A DNA stretch of 32,673 nt from Bacteroidales bacterium (GCA_021738505.1 JAIPBW010000036.1:1-32673); one strand, 5' to 3'. Counted from the stretch's first letter, positions 15,170-23,670 are shown. Program-made: numbers and translations. Notes: a model not told the origin generated them from the letters alone.

Positions 15170-16045
15170 ATGAAAATTGCGGTAGCCAGCGGTAAAGGCG
15201 GAACAGGGAAGACAACGGTAGCTGTTAATCTTTTTTCTGTTCTTCAAAATCAGGAAAAAGCAAGTTATGTCCTTGCCGATTGCGATGTGGAAGAACCTAA
15301 TGCTCATGTTTTCCTGAAAGGAGAGCATCAAGGGAGCGAAAATGTTACAACTCCGATACCATCAATCGATAAAGATAAATGTGTTTATTGTGGCAAATGC
15401 GCTGAAATATGTGCTTTTAATGCCATAATGTTTGTTAAACCGATAAGTCACATACAAGTGTTGCCTGACTTGTGTAAAAGTTGTGGAGCGTGCACATGGG
15501 CTTGCCCTTATGATGCAATTAATGAAATTCCTAAAAAATTGGGAGTATTAAATCAGTACAAGCTGGATAAAAATAACCTTTTGGAAGGGATGCTGGATAT
15601 CGGAAGTCCATTTTCTGTGCCGGTAATTAAAGAATTAAAAAAGAAGACAGAAGATTATGAGCTGGTTATTTATGATTCTCCACCCGGAACGTCTTGTCCT
15701 GTTATGGAAACAATTCATGATGTCGATTTTGTTGTAATTGTTGCCGAACCGACACCATTTGGTGTTGCTGATCTTAAATTAATGATTGAAACATTGAAGC
15801 AAATGAACAAACAAGCGGGTGTGATCATCAATCGAAGTACTTCTGATAACAATTTGATATACGATTACCTGGAGCAGGAAAACCTGCCTGTTCTGATGGA
15901 AATACCATTTGAAAGACAGCTGGCTGAACAGTATTCTAACGGATTGCTATTTGTAGAGCAAAGTGATATCTATCGTGAGAAATTTGAAAATCTCTTTGAT
16001 AGTATTCACCAAAAGATCACTGGAAAGCCTTTTTATTTTAGGTGA
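15170..16045 (+). CDS. MinD/ParA-type ATPase with inserted 2[4Fe-4S] ferredoxin domain (1)
   Basis: This 291-residue P-loop ATPase has the deviant Walker A motif GKGGTGKTT (9-17) and the LADCDVEEPN switch. At about 66-118 a bacterial ferredoxin domain is inserted, with CxxCxxCxxxC at 71, 74, 77, 81 and again at 102, 105, 108, 112. The first site lacks the usual proline (CAF instead of CP); the second has it. YDSPPGTSCPV later in the chain is the Walker B-like segment. Paired genes of this kind belong to the orange-protein operons of Desulfovibrio, and to cluster-scaffold ATPases related to Mrp/NBP35. It probably uses ATP hydrolysis and iron-sulfur redox to assemble or deliver a metal cluster, with the following gene as partner. 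Confidence 0.92.
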   Translation: MKIAVASGKGGTGKTTVAVNLFSVLQNQEKASYVLADCDVEEPNAHVFLKGEHQGSENVTTPIPSIDKDKCVYCGKCAEICAFNAIMFVKPISHIQVLPDLCKSCGACTWACPYDAINEIPKKLGVLNQYKLDKNNLLEGMLDIGSPFSVPVIKELKKKTEDYELVIYDSPPGTSCPVMETIHDVDFVVIVAEPTPFGVADLKLMIETLKQMNKQAGVIINRSTSDNNLIYDYLEQENLPVLMEIPFERQLAEQYSNGLLFVEQSDIYREKFENLFDSIHQKITGKPFYFR

Positions 16046-16094
16046 AATGAAAAATGAAGATGTACATATTCAGAGGAAATTTTAGTAGAGTTTT

Positions 16095-16955
16095 ATGAAG
16101 CAGGTAACAATTATTAGTGGAAAAGGAGGTACGGGTAAGACCAGCATTACGGCAGCCTTAGCTGCCAATCAGGGAAATGCTATATTTACGGATTGCGATG
16201 TGGATGCGGCAGACCTGTATTTATTACTTACCCCGAATATTCAAAAAACACATACTTTTCCCGGAGCTCCAATAGCGCAAATTGACCAGCAAAAATGCAC
16301 TTCATGTGGTATTTGTGAATCTTTATGCCGTTTTGATGCTATTCAACAAAAAGATGGTGTTTTTCAGGTTGTGGAATTCAATTGCGAAGGGTGTAAACTG
16401 TGCATGCATGCCTGTCCTGCAAATGCCATTAGCATGCAGCAACCGGAGAACAGCGAATGGTACGAAAGCGATACGCGATTTGGTCCGATGATCCATGCAC
16501 ATCTGGGAATAGGTGAGGATCTTTCGGGAAAACTTGTGTCCCAATTGCGGGAAAGAGCACGTGAAGTAGCTAAAGAACGTAATGCCGGTCTTATATTAAC
16601 TGACGGGCCTCCCGGTGTGGGTTGTCCTGTGATAGCCTCAATTACCGGCGCCGATCTGGGGGTAGTTATTACGGAGCCTACCATGTCCGGGCTAAATGAT
16701 TTGAAACGTGTTGTGGATTTAGCTGAATATTTTCATATCCCGTTGAAAGTTGTCGTTAATAAATATGATCTAAATAAGTCAATGACAGATAAGATTGAAA
16801 AATATTGCCAGGAAAGTAATCTGGAATTGATAGCCCGAATACCTTATGATAAAATCTTTCTGGAAGCAATGGTTGAACAAAAAACTTTATCGGAATACGC
16901 CCCTGAAAATTCTATAAACGACATTATTCAAGATATTCATAAAGCAATTCAGTAA
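16095..16955 (+). CDS. MinD/ParA-type ATPase with inserted 2[4Fe-4S] ferredoxin domain (2)
   Basis: This 286-residue paralogue of the preceding gene starts 49 bp after it. Walker A is GKGGTGKTS (9-17), the switch is FTDCDVDAADL, and ferredoxin cysteines lie at 68, 71, 74, 78 and 97, 100, 103, 107. TDGPPGVGCPV follows. As in the first copy the first cluster motif ends in C-Arg-Phe without proline. Two divergent copies in tandem are typical of this family and suggest a heterodimer. A hairpin 14 bp after the stop lacks a T-run. The cellular role is inferred from operon context, not from residues. Confidence 0.92.
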   Translation: MKQVTIISGKGGTGKTSITAALAANQGNAIFTDCDVDAADLYLLLTPNIQKTHTFPGAPIAQIDQQKCTSCGICESLCRFDAIQQKDGVFQVVEFNCEGCKLCMHACPANAISMQQPENSEWYESDTRFGPMIHAHLGIGEDLSGKLVSQLRERAREVAKERNAGLILTDGPPGVGCPVIASITGADLGVVITEPTMSGLNDLKRVVDLAEYFHIPLKVVVNKYDLNKSMTDKIEKYCQESNLELIARIPYDKIFLEAMVEQKTLSEYAPENSINDIIQDIHKAIQ

Positions 16956-16968
16956 TTGAGTTAATTCT

Positions 16969-16993
16969 GAGTTTTGTATTTTGTTCAAAACTC
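16969..16993 (+). other. Perfect 8-bp hairpin after the ATPase pair
   Basis: GAGTTTTG (16969-16976) and CAAAACTC (16986-16993) form a perfect stem with a nine-base loop. There is no T-run after it, so it is at best a weak terminator. It overlaps the -33 region of the next promoter. Confidence 0.45.
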
Positions 16994-17012
16994 ATGAGAA
17001 AGTGTAATTTTG
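16981..17012 (+). promoter_or_regulatory. Promoter of the GT4 gene
   Basis: TTG at 16981-16983 (TTTTG from 16979) lies 21 bp before TAATTTTG at 17005-17012, a good fit to the Bacteroidota pattern. It gives a leader of about 80 bases before ATG 17100. Confidence 0.5.
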
Positions 17013-17099
17013 CATAAAGAGTAAACAAGCAATTGAAATCCTCGTTGGTTTGTTTTCTTTTGGTAAGGATACACAGGAATGACTTAATTGTTTTGATCG

Positions 17100-18218
17100 A
17101 TGAAAATTCTGATTATAGGCCCGGCACATCCGCTTAGGGGCGGAATAGCAAACTTTAGCGAGCGGTTGGCAAAAGCTTTTCAACAAGAGGGAGATGAGGT
17201 TGAGGTCTTATCTTTTTCACTACAGTACCCGGGATTTTTATTTCCCGGAAAAACACAATATACGGATAAAACTGCCCCCAAGCTTACCATTCATACGCGC
17301 ATCAATTCGATTAATCCGTTGAACTGGATCCGCAATGGATTATGGGCACGTAAGCAAGATTATGATATGATTGTCGTAATGTACTGGCAGCCTTTTATGT
17401 CGCCATGCCTTGGAACCATTTCAAGGATTGCAGGAAAAAGGACTTTTCGTGTCGGGCAATTGCATAACATGATCCCGCATGAACCCGGTAAACTGGATAA
17501 AATCTTTTCCCGCTATTTTGTTCGTTCCATGGATGCGTTTATGGCGTTGTCAAAGTCTGTACTGGAAGATTTAAAGTTGTTTGACAAACAGAAACCAAGA
17601 GACCTAAACCCACATCCGATTTATGACAGCTTTGGCGATCTTACGGATAAATATGAAGCACGAAAAAAATTAGGTCTTAACCCGGACAAGCCTGTCATAC
17701 TATTCTTTGGGTTTATACGAAAATACAAAGGATTGGATTTGTTGCTGGAGGCTGTTGCAGATGAAAATATAAAGGCCAGGGGAATTCAGGTTGTAGTGGC
17801 AGGCGAGTTTTATGATGATTCTGAAGAATATTTAGATATCATCCGCAACAACAAACTTGATCATGTGGTTTTACGAAACGAATTTATTGCCGACAAAGAT
17901 GTTGCTTCCTATTTCTCAGCCAGTGATTTGGTTGTACAACCTTACCGAAGCGCTACTCAGAGTGGAGTTACCCAAATAGCATTTCATTTTGAAAAGCCAA
18001 TGGTTGTAACTGATGTGGGTGGTTTATCTGAAATAGTGCCGCATAAAAAAGCCGGATTTGTTGTTGACCCGCAACCTAAGGCTATAGCGGAAGCAATTAA
18101 TGAATTTTATGATCATCAGCTTGAAAAGCAAATGATTGAAAATGTACGGCATGAAAAAGCAAAATATGCCTGGGATAAACTTGTAAATAAAATAAAAGCA
18201 CTATATCCTAAACACTAA
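17100..18218 (+). CDS. Glycosyltransferase family 4 protein
   Basis: This 372-residue retaining GT-B glycosyltransferase starts with the donor-independent N-terminal domain (IGPAHPLRGGIANFSERL, the GG motif typical of GT4). The nucleotide-sugar domain includes VILFFGFIRKYKGLDLLLEA and the QPYRSATQSGVTQIAFHFEKPMVV region, where the catalytic E-x7-E motif would fall; only its second acidic position (Glu of HFEKP) is clear. GGLSEIVPHKKAGFVV follows. It is cytoplasmic or membrane-associated and likely builds a surface glycan, but sugar and acceptor are unknown. No other polysaccharide genes are adjacent. It faces the convergent DUF3127 gene. Confidence 0.9.
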   Translation: MKILIIGPAHPLRGGIANFSERLAKAFQQEGDEVEVLSFSLQYPGFLFPGKTQYTDKTAPKLTIHTRINSINPLNWIRNGLWARKQDYDMIVVMYWQPFMSPCLGTISRIAGKRTFRVGQLHNMIPHEPGKLDKIFSRYFVRSMDAFMALSKSVLEDLKLFDKQKPRDLNPHPIYDSFGDLTDKYEARKKLGLNPDKPVILFFGFIRKYKGLDLLLEAVADENIKARGIQVVVAGEFYDDSEEYLDIIRNNKLDHVVLRNEFIADKDVASYFSASDLVVQPYRSATQSGVTQIAFHFEKPMVVTDVGGLSEIVPHKKAGFVVDPQPKAIAEAINEFYDHQLEKQMIENVRHEKAKYAWDKLVNKIKALYPKH

Positions 18219-18267
18219 CCTTATTGTCAGACAATACTTTAGTGAATACCACTTCTTTCGTTATTTT

Positions 18268-18672
18268 TTAAAACGGCAGATCATCATCTTGATCATCTAA
18301 TGGTGGCATGTCATTATTATCCGGCATTGGTGGCTTATTGCTGTCATTTGATTTTTGCATTTGTTCATCCGGATTATCTGAGGAAACTCTTTCTATCTTC
18401 CACACATCAAGATTTGTGAAGTAATTGACACGGCCGTTACCTTCCCAACGATTTCCTTTAATGTTGAAATTGACTTTTACTTCTTCGCCTGTTTTATAGG
18501 GATCGATCAAATCGCAACGATCCTGTGTTAACTGAAACTTTATAGTGTCTACAAATTCACGACCACCGGTAGTTTCACGTTTTTCTACGACAAATTCCCT
18601 TTTCTTGAATTTCTCTGATACTTGTTGTGTATCAAATTTCTCTATTAGCTTTCCTTGTAACTCGTAACTCAT
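18268..18672 (-). CDS. DUF3127 protein with SSB-like acidic C-terminal tip
   Basis: This 134-residue protein has a DUF3127 domain (1-100), a small beta-rich fold with FVVEKRETTGGREFVDTIKF and a KVNFNIKGNRWEG strand. A flexible tail rich in Pro, Asn and Asp follows (103-134) and ends in DDDLPF. That ending closely matches the conserved acidic tip of single-stranded-DNA-binding protein (DDDIPF), through which SSB recruits repair and replication enzymes. Overall plan (an OB-like domain, a disordered linker, an acidic tip) is the same as SSB. A role at single-stranded DNA is therefore a reasonable inference. DUF3127 itself has no established function. Confidence 0.88.
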   Translation of the reverse strand: MSYELQGKLIEKFDTQQVSEKFKKREFVVEKRETTGGREFVDTIKFQLTQDRCDLIDPYKTGEEVKVNFNIKGNRWEGNGRVNYFTNLDVWKIERVSSDNPDEQMQKSNDSNKPPMPDNNDMPPLDDQDDDLPF

Positions 18673-18766
18673 AATTTAATCCTTGTAAAATATGTTTCTT
18701 AAAATTCTGATATGAAGATGATAGGAGTAAGGGATGTGTTTTGTTCTCTTAGCTCTCATCGTGTGG

Positions 18767-18774
18767 CAAAAATA
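18767..18774 (-). promoter_or_regulatory. Possible -7 box of the DUF3127 gene
   Basis: The minus strand reads TATTTTTG here, 95 bp before the DUF3127 start codon. No clear -33 element accompanies it. Confidence 0.35.
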
Positions 18775-18816
18775 TAAGTTTAACAGCACCTGATACGACC
18801 TGTTGATAAATAATTA

Positions 18817-18970
18817 GTGTCTGTCTATAATGTCCGATATCAGCGTTGTTGCTCAAGTTTTAAATCCTAACTATCATACTGCGGTTAAAAATTCCATGCC
18901 AACTGATAAATACGAGGCAGGCATTGATCTTGAATATTCTGAATCAAACCCCGACATTATGGACAGACTA
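18817..18970. mobile_element. MITE-like element, copy 1
   Basis: The 16-base arms GTCTGTCTATAATGTC (18819-18834) and GACATTATGGACAGAC (18953-18968) are inverted repeats with one mismatch, enclosing about 120 bp. The left end is also nearly the same as the left end of the element at 32518, including the preceding TAATTAG. An open frame of 47 codons (ATG 18830 to TAA 18973) runs across it but begins and ends inside the arms, so I do not call it a gene. No transposase is present, so movement would depend on one elsewhere. The rest of the 496-bp gap 18673-19168 holds only promoter-like boxes. Confidence 0.6.
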
Positions 18971-19141
18971 TAAAATAAGCAATTAACTATAAAATCCCAC
19001 ATGCTTCGTTAAGTTTGTTATTGATTGTTTTTGAATAATGCAGGCTAACCCTCAGATCAACGGAGCCTGATTTTAATGCCTTGTAATTACCTGCTTTTGA
19101 AATGATGTGGCCTGACAGGCATTTTATTCCACAAGGATAAT

Positions 19142-19149
19142 TATCTTTG
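19142..19149 (+). promoter_or_regulatory. -7 box of the VWA-type gene
   Basis: TATCTTTG lies 19 bases before ATG 19169. A matching TTG about 20 bp upstream is missing. The short spacing implies a very short leader. Confidence 0.45.
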
Positions 19150-19168
19150 CGCATCACATTTATACCTT

Positions 19169-21256
19169 ATGGAAAAATTTGATTTGATACTGCAACATTC
19201 ACCCTGGCTTATTCCACTTTGTGTGATTTTGGGATTATTATATGCCGGATTTTTATATTACCGTGAGCGGCATAATGATTTTCCGCAATATCTGAGGATC
19301 ATTTTGATGGCTACACGGTTTCTTGTTGTTAGTTTTCTGGCTTTTTTACTTTTAGTGCCTATGGTGAAAAAGCAAAGCTACAAAACGGAAAAGCCTATTT
19401 TGGTCTTTGCACAGGATTTTTCCTCCTCCATATTAATGGCAGAAGACTCAACTTTTTATAAAACGGATTACCTGACGCAATTACAATCAGTTATGAATGA
19501 TCTGGGTGATCAGTATAAGATTGTTTCGCTGGGTTTTGGAGGTGATGTCAATCAGGGGCTTAATCAAGAGTTTAATGCTCCTTATACAGATATGGGAGGG
19601 ATGTTGGAATATGTTCAAAATACATTTGAAAACCGCAACATTGGTGCTGTTTTTGTCGCCTCTGACGGTATTGTGAATAAAGGAGTTGATCCCTATTACG
19701 CAAGTAAAACTATGACTTTTCCTATTCACAGTATCGCATTAGGAGACACGAGCCAAAAAAAGGAAATCCGGATAGCTTCAGTCAGGCATAATGAAATTGC
19801 TTATTCAGGCAACAAGTTTCCTCTTGAAGTGAACATTACTGCGGATCATGCAACTGGCAATAGTTCTGTCCTTCAGGTTTTGCAGGACGGGAAAGTAATA
19901 GAACAGAAGAAACTGAACATTAACAGAAAGCAATGGCAATCGGATCACACTTTTCACTTTGATGCTGAAGAAGAGGGATTACAGGAATACAGCATCCGGG
20001 TAACAGCTCTGGAAGGAGAAGAAAACACAGCCAACAACAAGGAAACGATATATATCAACGTGCTAAAAAACAAGCAACGCATTCTGATATTGGGCAAACG
20101 GCCTCATCCCGATATGGCTGCTGTAAGGCGGGCTATTGAGTCCAATCCGAATTACGAAACAGACGTGGAGATTTTTGGTGATTTTGAAGGGAAAGCACAT
20201 GCTTATAACCTGGTTATCATGCATGGACTACCGGATAACAGCAGGAGGGTCCAAAAAATCCTTGCTCAACTTTCGTCAAATGATATTCCTATTTGGTTTA
20301 TTGCCGGTCCGTCTGTGAATATCAACAGGCTTAATAGCTATGGCAGTGATTTGAATGTAGAGGGAAATAATAATCAGGTGGAAGAGGTGAGCGGCGTTTT
20401 GAATGAAAACTTTACTTTATTTAAAATTCCTTCGGATGAACAAGGATTGATCCCCGGATTTCCTCCTTTGCAAAGTATTTATGGGAAGTATAAAACAGTT
20501 GATAATAGCCGGATTTTGCTTTATCGCCGGATAGGAGATGTAACAACAAGTTCTCCTTTGTGGGCTTTTGCCACAAATACGGAACAAAAATACGCAATTA
20601 CTTATGGGGAAGGGATCTGGCGTTGGCGATTGTATAATTATCTAAAAACAGATAATCATCAATTAGTTGATGAACTGATAAAGAGTACAGTGAAGAACCT
20701 GGTAGCCCGGGAGGATAAAAGTCGCTTTAGAGTGGAAAGTCCATCGAGGGTTACGGAATATGAAACCATTCGCATAGGGGCCGAACTTTACAATGAAAGC
20801 TATGAGCCTGTTACAGAACCGGAAGTAGAAGTGGTTCTGACAGATGCTCAGGGAAATCAATATCCTTTTGTGATGGCTCGAAAAGAGGAGGCTTATGAAT
20901 TGAATATTAAATCTTTGGATCCCGGAGTTTATGATTTTATGGCCCGCGTGCAAATGGGAGCTGAGGTTTTTGAAGAAAGTGGAAGTGTGGTTGTAGAAGC
21001 TGTTAATCTGGAAAGTTTAAATACAACTGCCAATCATAATTTGATGTATCGTTTGTCGCGCAGCCATGACGGAAAAGTTATCAGCCCCCGGCAATTGACA
21101 CAGATACAACAGATCGTGGAAGAAACAGATATGAACCCGGAGAGTTATGTTGTTAAAGAATATTTGAGTTGGATACATCTTCGTTGGTTGCTCTTTGTTT
21201 TAATTGGATTACTAACAATTGAGTGGGTGATAAGGAAACTTAACGGAGCTGTGTAA
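19169..21256 (+). CDS. VWA-like integral membrane protein
   Basis: This 695-residue membrane protein has two N-terminal transmembrane helices (about 13-31 and 46-66), a large soluble region, and one C-terminal helix (about 672-690). The soluble part starts with a von Willebrand A-like fold: the strand ILVFAQDFSSSI carries DxSxS (Asp83, Ser85, Ser87), the MIDAS metal site, and AVFVASDGIVNKG follows. After that come Ig-like segments and a Rossmann-like region (RILILGKRPHPDMAAVRRAI) resembling the glutamine-amidotransferase-like domain found in related Bacteroidota proteins. Most of it should face the periplasm. Similar proteins are often left as hypothetical; a role in envelope or stress complexes is only a guess. 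Confidence 0.8.
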   Translation: MEKFDLILQHSPWLIPLCVILGLLYAGFLYYRERHNDFPQYLRIILMATRFLVVSFLAFLLLVPMVKKQSYKTEKPILVFAQDFSSSILMAEDSTFYKTDYLTQLQSVMNDLGDQYKIVSLGFGGDVNQGLNQEFNAPYTDMGGMLEYVQNTFENRNIGAVFVASDGIVNKGVDPYYASKTMTFPIHSIALGDTSQKKEIRIASVRHNEIAYSGNKFPLEVNITADHATGNSSVLQVLQDGKVIEQKKLNINRKQWQSDHTFHFDAEEEGLQEYSIRVTALEGEENTANNKETIYINVLKNKQRILILGKRPHPDMAAVRRAIESNPNYETDVEIFGDFEGKAHAYNLVIMHGLPDNSRRVQKILAQLSSNDIPIWFIAGPSVNINRLNSYGSDLNVEGNNNQVEEVSGVLNENFTLFKIPSDEQGLIPGFPPLQSIYGKYKTVDNSRILLYRRIGDVTTSSPLWAFATNTEQKYAITYGEGIWRWRLYNYLKTDNHQLVDELIKSTVKNLVAREDKSRFRVESPSRVTEYETIRIGAELYNESYEPVTEPEVEVVLTDAQGNQYPFVMARKEEAYELNIKSLDPGVYDFMARVQMGAEVFEESGSVVVEAVNLESLNTTANHNLMYRLSRSHDGKVISPRQLTQIQQIVEETDMNPESYVVKEYLSWIHLRWLLFVLIGLLTIEWVIRKLNGAV

Positions 21257-21340
21257 TCTTGGCTGGCAGCTTTCTGGCGGAAATAGAAAAAAGAAGTGAA
21301 TAAAAATATGTATTAAGAATAAAGAAAGGCAGGATTAGTT

Positions 21341-22585
21341 ATGGAGCGGACGATATTTTTTATCATTGTGGGCATTGTAGTATTGGACTTTTTGGTTGAA
21401 CGTATTTTGGATGCACTCAATGCAGTGCGTGTGAATACTTCTTTACCTGAACGCTTTAAAGGATTTTATGATGAACAGAAATATAAGCAATCTCAGGAAT
21501 ATAAAAAAGTAAAAGACCAGTTTGGCTTATTGGTTTCTACGCTTTCATTTCTGGCTCTGATAGCATTGCTTTGGTTTGAAGGTTTTGCCTGGCTTGATGA
21601 GTTTTGGCGCCAATATACTTCTAATGAAATTCTCCTTTCCCTTTTATTTTTTGGAAGCCTGGGCTTAGTTGCTGATTTGTTGAGTACGCCGTTTGCTTAT
21701 TACAATACATTTGTTATAGAAGACCGCTTTGGCTTTAATAAAATGGATATAAAAACATTTATCACGGATAAGTTAAAAGGTTGGCTTTTAGGTGTTGTGA
21801 TCGGTGGAGGTTTGCTGGCCCTGATTGTATTGTTTTATCAGGCTGCGGGCGATTACTTTTGGCTCATAGCCTGGATTGTAATTACATTGTTTTCTATCTT
21901 TATGACGATGTTTTACTCAACACTTATCGTTCCTTTATTTTATAAGCAGACTCCCTTGGAAGATGGCCCCCTCCGTGAAGAGATTGAGAATTTTGCCAAG
22001 AAAGCCGGATTTAAGCTGGATAATATATTTGTTATTAACGGTTCCAAACGTTCTGCTAAATCAAATGCCTATTTTAGCGGCCTGGGACCTAAAAAGCGAA
22101 TTGTCCTTTTTGATACGCTAATTGAAAACCATTCAAAGGAAGAACTGGTTGCTGTGTTAGCCCACGAAATAGGACATTATAAAAAGAAGCACACGCTTTT
22201 GAACGTGATACTGTCTGTTGTTCAAACCGGAATATTGCTTTATGTGCTTTCTCTTTTTATCGATAATCCACTAATGTCAGGTGCTTTGGGTGCTGATCAA
22301 CCGAGCTTTCATATGGGCGTTTTGGCTTTTAGCTTACTGTTTACTCCCATTAACTTTATCCTGGGCTTTTTGATGAATAAGCTTTCCCGCAAATTTGAAT
22401 ATCAAGCGGATGAATTTGCCGGAAAACAGTATTCCGCTGAAGCCTTAAAAACAGCATTGAAGAAATTGTCAGCAGATAATCTTTCGAATTTACATCCGCA
22501 TCCGGCTTATGTGTCTGTCTATTATTCCCATCCACCTGTGATGCAACGGTTGGAATATTTAGATCAGTTTGAAAAAACTGACTGA
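21341..22585 (+). CDS. M48 family CAAX-prenyl-protease-like metallopeptidase (Ste24/HtpX type)
   Basis: This 414-residue zinc metalloprotease of the inner membrane has Ste24 architecture. An N-terminal SLPERFKGFYDEQKYKQSQEY segment precedes several transmembrane helices. HEIGH (His275, Glu276, His279) is the zinc and catalytic site, and Glu353 in FEYQADEFA is the third ligand. Length agrees with full-length family M48A members. Bacteria lack protein prenylation of the eukaryotic kind, so it probably serves membrane-protein quality control. It stands 85 bp after the VWA-like gene and could share its transcript, with the SlyD-like gene 72 bp downstream. Confidence 0.93.
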   Translation: MERTIFFIIVGIVVLDFLVERILDALNAVRVNTSLPERFKGFYDEQKYKQSQEYKKVKDQFGLLVSTLSFLALIALLWFEGFAWLDEFWRQYTSNEILLSLLFFGSLGLVADLLSTPFAYYNTFVIEDRFGFNKMDIKTFITDKLKGWLLGVVIGGGLLALIVLFYQAAGDYFWLIAWIVITLFSIFMTMFYSTLIVPLFYKQTPLEDGPLREEIENFAKKAGFKLDNIFVINGSKRSAKSNAYFSGLGPKKRIVLFDTLIENHSKEELVAVLAHEIGHYKKKHTLLNVILSVVQTGILLYVLSLFIDNPLMSGALGADQPSFHMGVLAFSLLFTPINFILGFLMNKLSRKFEYQADEFAGKQYSAEALKTALKKLSADNLSNLHPHPAYVSVYYSHPPVMQRLEYLDQFEKTD

Positions 22586-22657
22586 TTTATATGGTAGTGT
22601 GAAGTTTATTTCTTTTCTTTGTGCCTTTAAATGAAATTATAAACAAACATAATAATT

Positions 22658-23188
22658 ATGATTATTGAAAAAGACAAAGTAGTTTCTATTGACTTCGAAT
22701 TGAAACTGAATGATGAAAATGGCCCGGTGGTTGAAAAGACAGAAGATGAAAAACCACTTACTTTCTTATTTGGTCATGGTAACCTTTTGGAAAAATTTGA
22801 AGATGAACTTTCAGGAAAAACACCGGGTGATGAATTTGCTTTTGGCCTGACCAGCGACAATGCTTATGGTCAACGTCGTGAAGATATGGTAGTGGATTTA
22901 CCCAAAAATATATTCAAAAACGAGCAAGGTGAAATTATGGAAGACTTGCTGGTAAAAGACAATTTTATCCCTATGCGTGACGAAAGCGGAAACGTATTAC
23001 AAGGAAAAGTTGTTGAAGTAAAAGATGATGTCGTTAATATGGACTTCAACCATCCACTGGCTGGGAAAGATATCCATTTTAAAGGAGTTGTAAAAGACAT
23101 CCGCGATGCCTCTAAAGAAGAGCTGGAACACGGTCATGTTCATGACGAGCATACGGATCACGGCGAAGAAGAAGAAGAAAATAAATAA
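22658..23188 (+). CDS. SlyD-like FKBP peptidyl-prolyl isomerase
   Basis: This 176-residue protein has the split FKBP domain of the SlyD group: VVSIDFELKLNDENG, the FLFGHGNLLEKFEDELSGK core and PGDEFAFGLTSDNAYG. A chaperone-like insert follows at about 75-125, and then the last FKBP strands with FNHPLAGKDIHFKGVV. The C-terminal tail (about 157-176) combines His and Glu (HGHVHDEHTDHGEEEEE) and probably binds nickel, zinc or copper, as in SlyD. It catalyses proline isomerisation and helps folding or metallochaperoning in the cytoplasm. It is followed by a strong terminator. Confidence 0.92.
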   Translation: MIIEKDKVVSIDFELKLNDENGPVVEKTEDEKPLTFLFGHGNLLEKFEDELSGKTPGDEFAFGLTSDNAYGQRREDMVVDLPKNIFKNEQGEIMEDLLVKDNFIPMRDESGNVLQGKVVEVKDDVVNMDFNHPLAGKDIHFKGVVKDIRDASKEELEHGHVHDEHTDHGEEEEENK

Positions 23189-23214
23189 CAGGTTAAATGT
23201 GCCTGAAAAATATT

Positions 23215-23244
23215 AAGCGCAAATTAAAAATTTGCGCTTTTTTT
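23215..23244 (+). terminator. Rho-independent terminator of the SlyD-like gene
   Basis: AAGCGCAAATT (23215-23225) pairs perfectly with AATTTGCGCTT (23229-23239) around a three-base loop. A run of seven T residues follows. Confidence 0.93.
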
Positions 23245-23266
23245 ATTTGCTTAAATTTTTCCCCAT

Positions 23267-23291
23267 AAAAAAACCGGCGCATTGGCCGGTT
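23267..23291 (-). terminator. Rho-independent terminator of rplS
   Basis: AACCGGC (23272-23278) and GCCGGTT (23285-23291) form a perfect stem with a six-base loop. On the minus strand it is followed by seven T residues (complement of 23267-23273). It lies 26 bases after the rplS stop. Confidence 0.9.
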
Positions 23292-23316
23292 GTGATATAA
23301 GCTTTTAACGGATGGA

Positions 23317-23670
23317 TTATCGTTTTTCCGGAATTCTTGCCTTTTTCCCTTGCAAGCCACGGAAGTAATAAATTCTTTTTCTGCGCACTTTACCGCGTTT
23401 CAGCACTCTAATATTGTCAATAAAAGGAGAGTTAACAGGAAATATCCTTTCAACACCAATACCTGTTGAGATTTTTCTAACTGTGAATGTTTTCTTATCA
23501 CCAGTTCCTTTTACCTGAATCACGGTGCCCTGAAAAGTCTGCACACGTTCTTTATTTCCCTCTCTAATCGTATAACCTACAGCAACAGTGTCACCTGCCT
23601 GAAAAACGGGAAAATTTCTTTTCTCTATGTATGTCTCTTCAACATGTTTGATTAAATCCTGCTTATTCAT
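23317..23670 (-). CDS. rplS: 50S ribosomal protein L19
   Basis: This 117-residue protein is L19, located at the interface of the two ribosomal subunits. Diagnostic segments are FQAGDTVAVGYTIREGNKERVQ, FQGTVIQVKG, FTVRKISTGIGVERIFPVNSPF and the basic end RVLKRGKVRRKRIYY. Length and sequence match the family throughout. In this window it is a single-gene unit with its own promoter, a leader of about 125 bases and its own terminator; the usual partners trmD, rimM and rpsP are absent. That arrangement, with the long leader, fits autogenous control by L19. Confidence 0.97.
   Translation of the reverse strand: MNKQDLIKHVEETYIEKRNFPVFQAGDTVAVGYTIREGNKERVQTFQGTVIQVKGTGDKKTFTVRKISTGIGVERIFPVNSPFIDNIRVLKRGKVRRKRIYYFRGLQGKKARIPEKR

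Noticed and set aside
18223..18235. ATTGTC-A-GACAAT palindrome after the GT4 gene
   Set aside because: A loop of one base cannot form a terminator hairpin, and there is no T-run.
18830..18973. 47-codon open frame in MITE copy 1
   Set aside because: It begins and ends within the inverted arms, resembles no family I know, and copy 2 has no counterpart.
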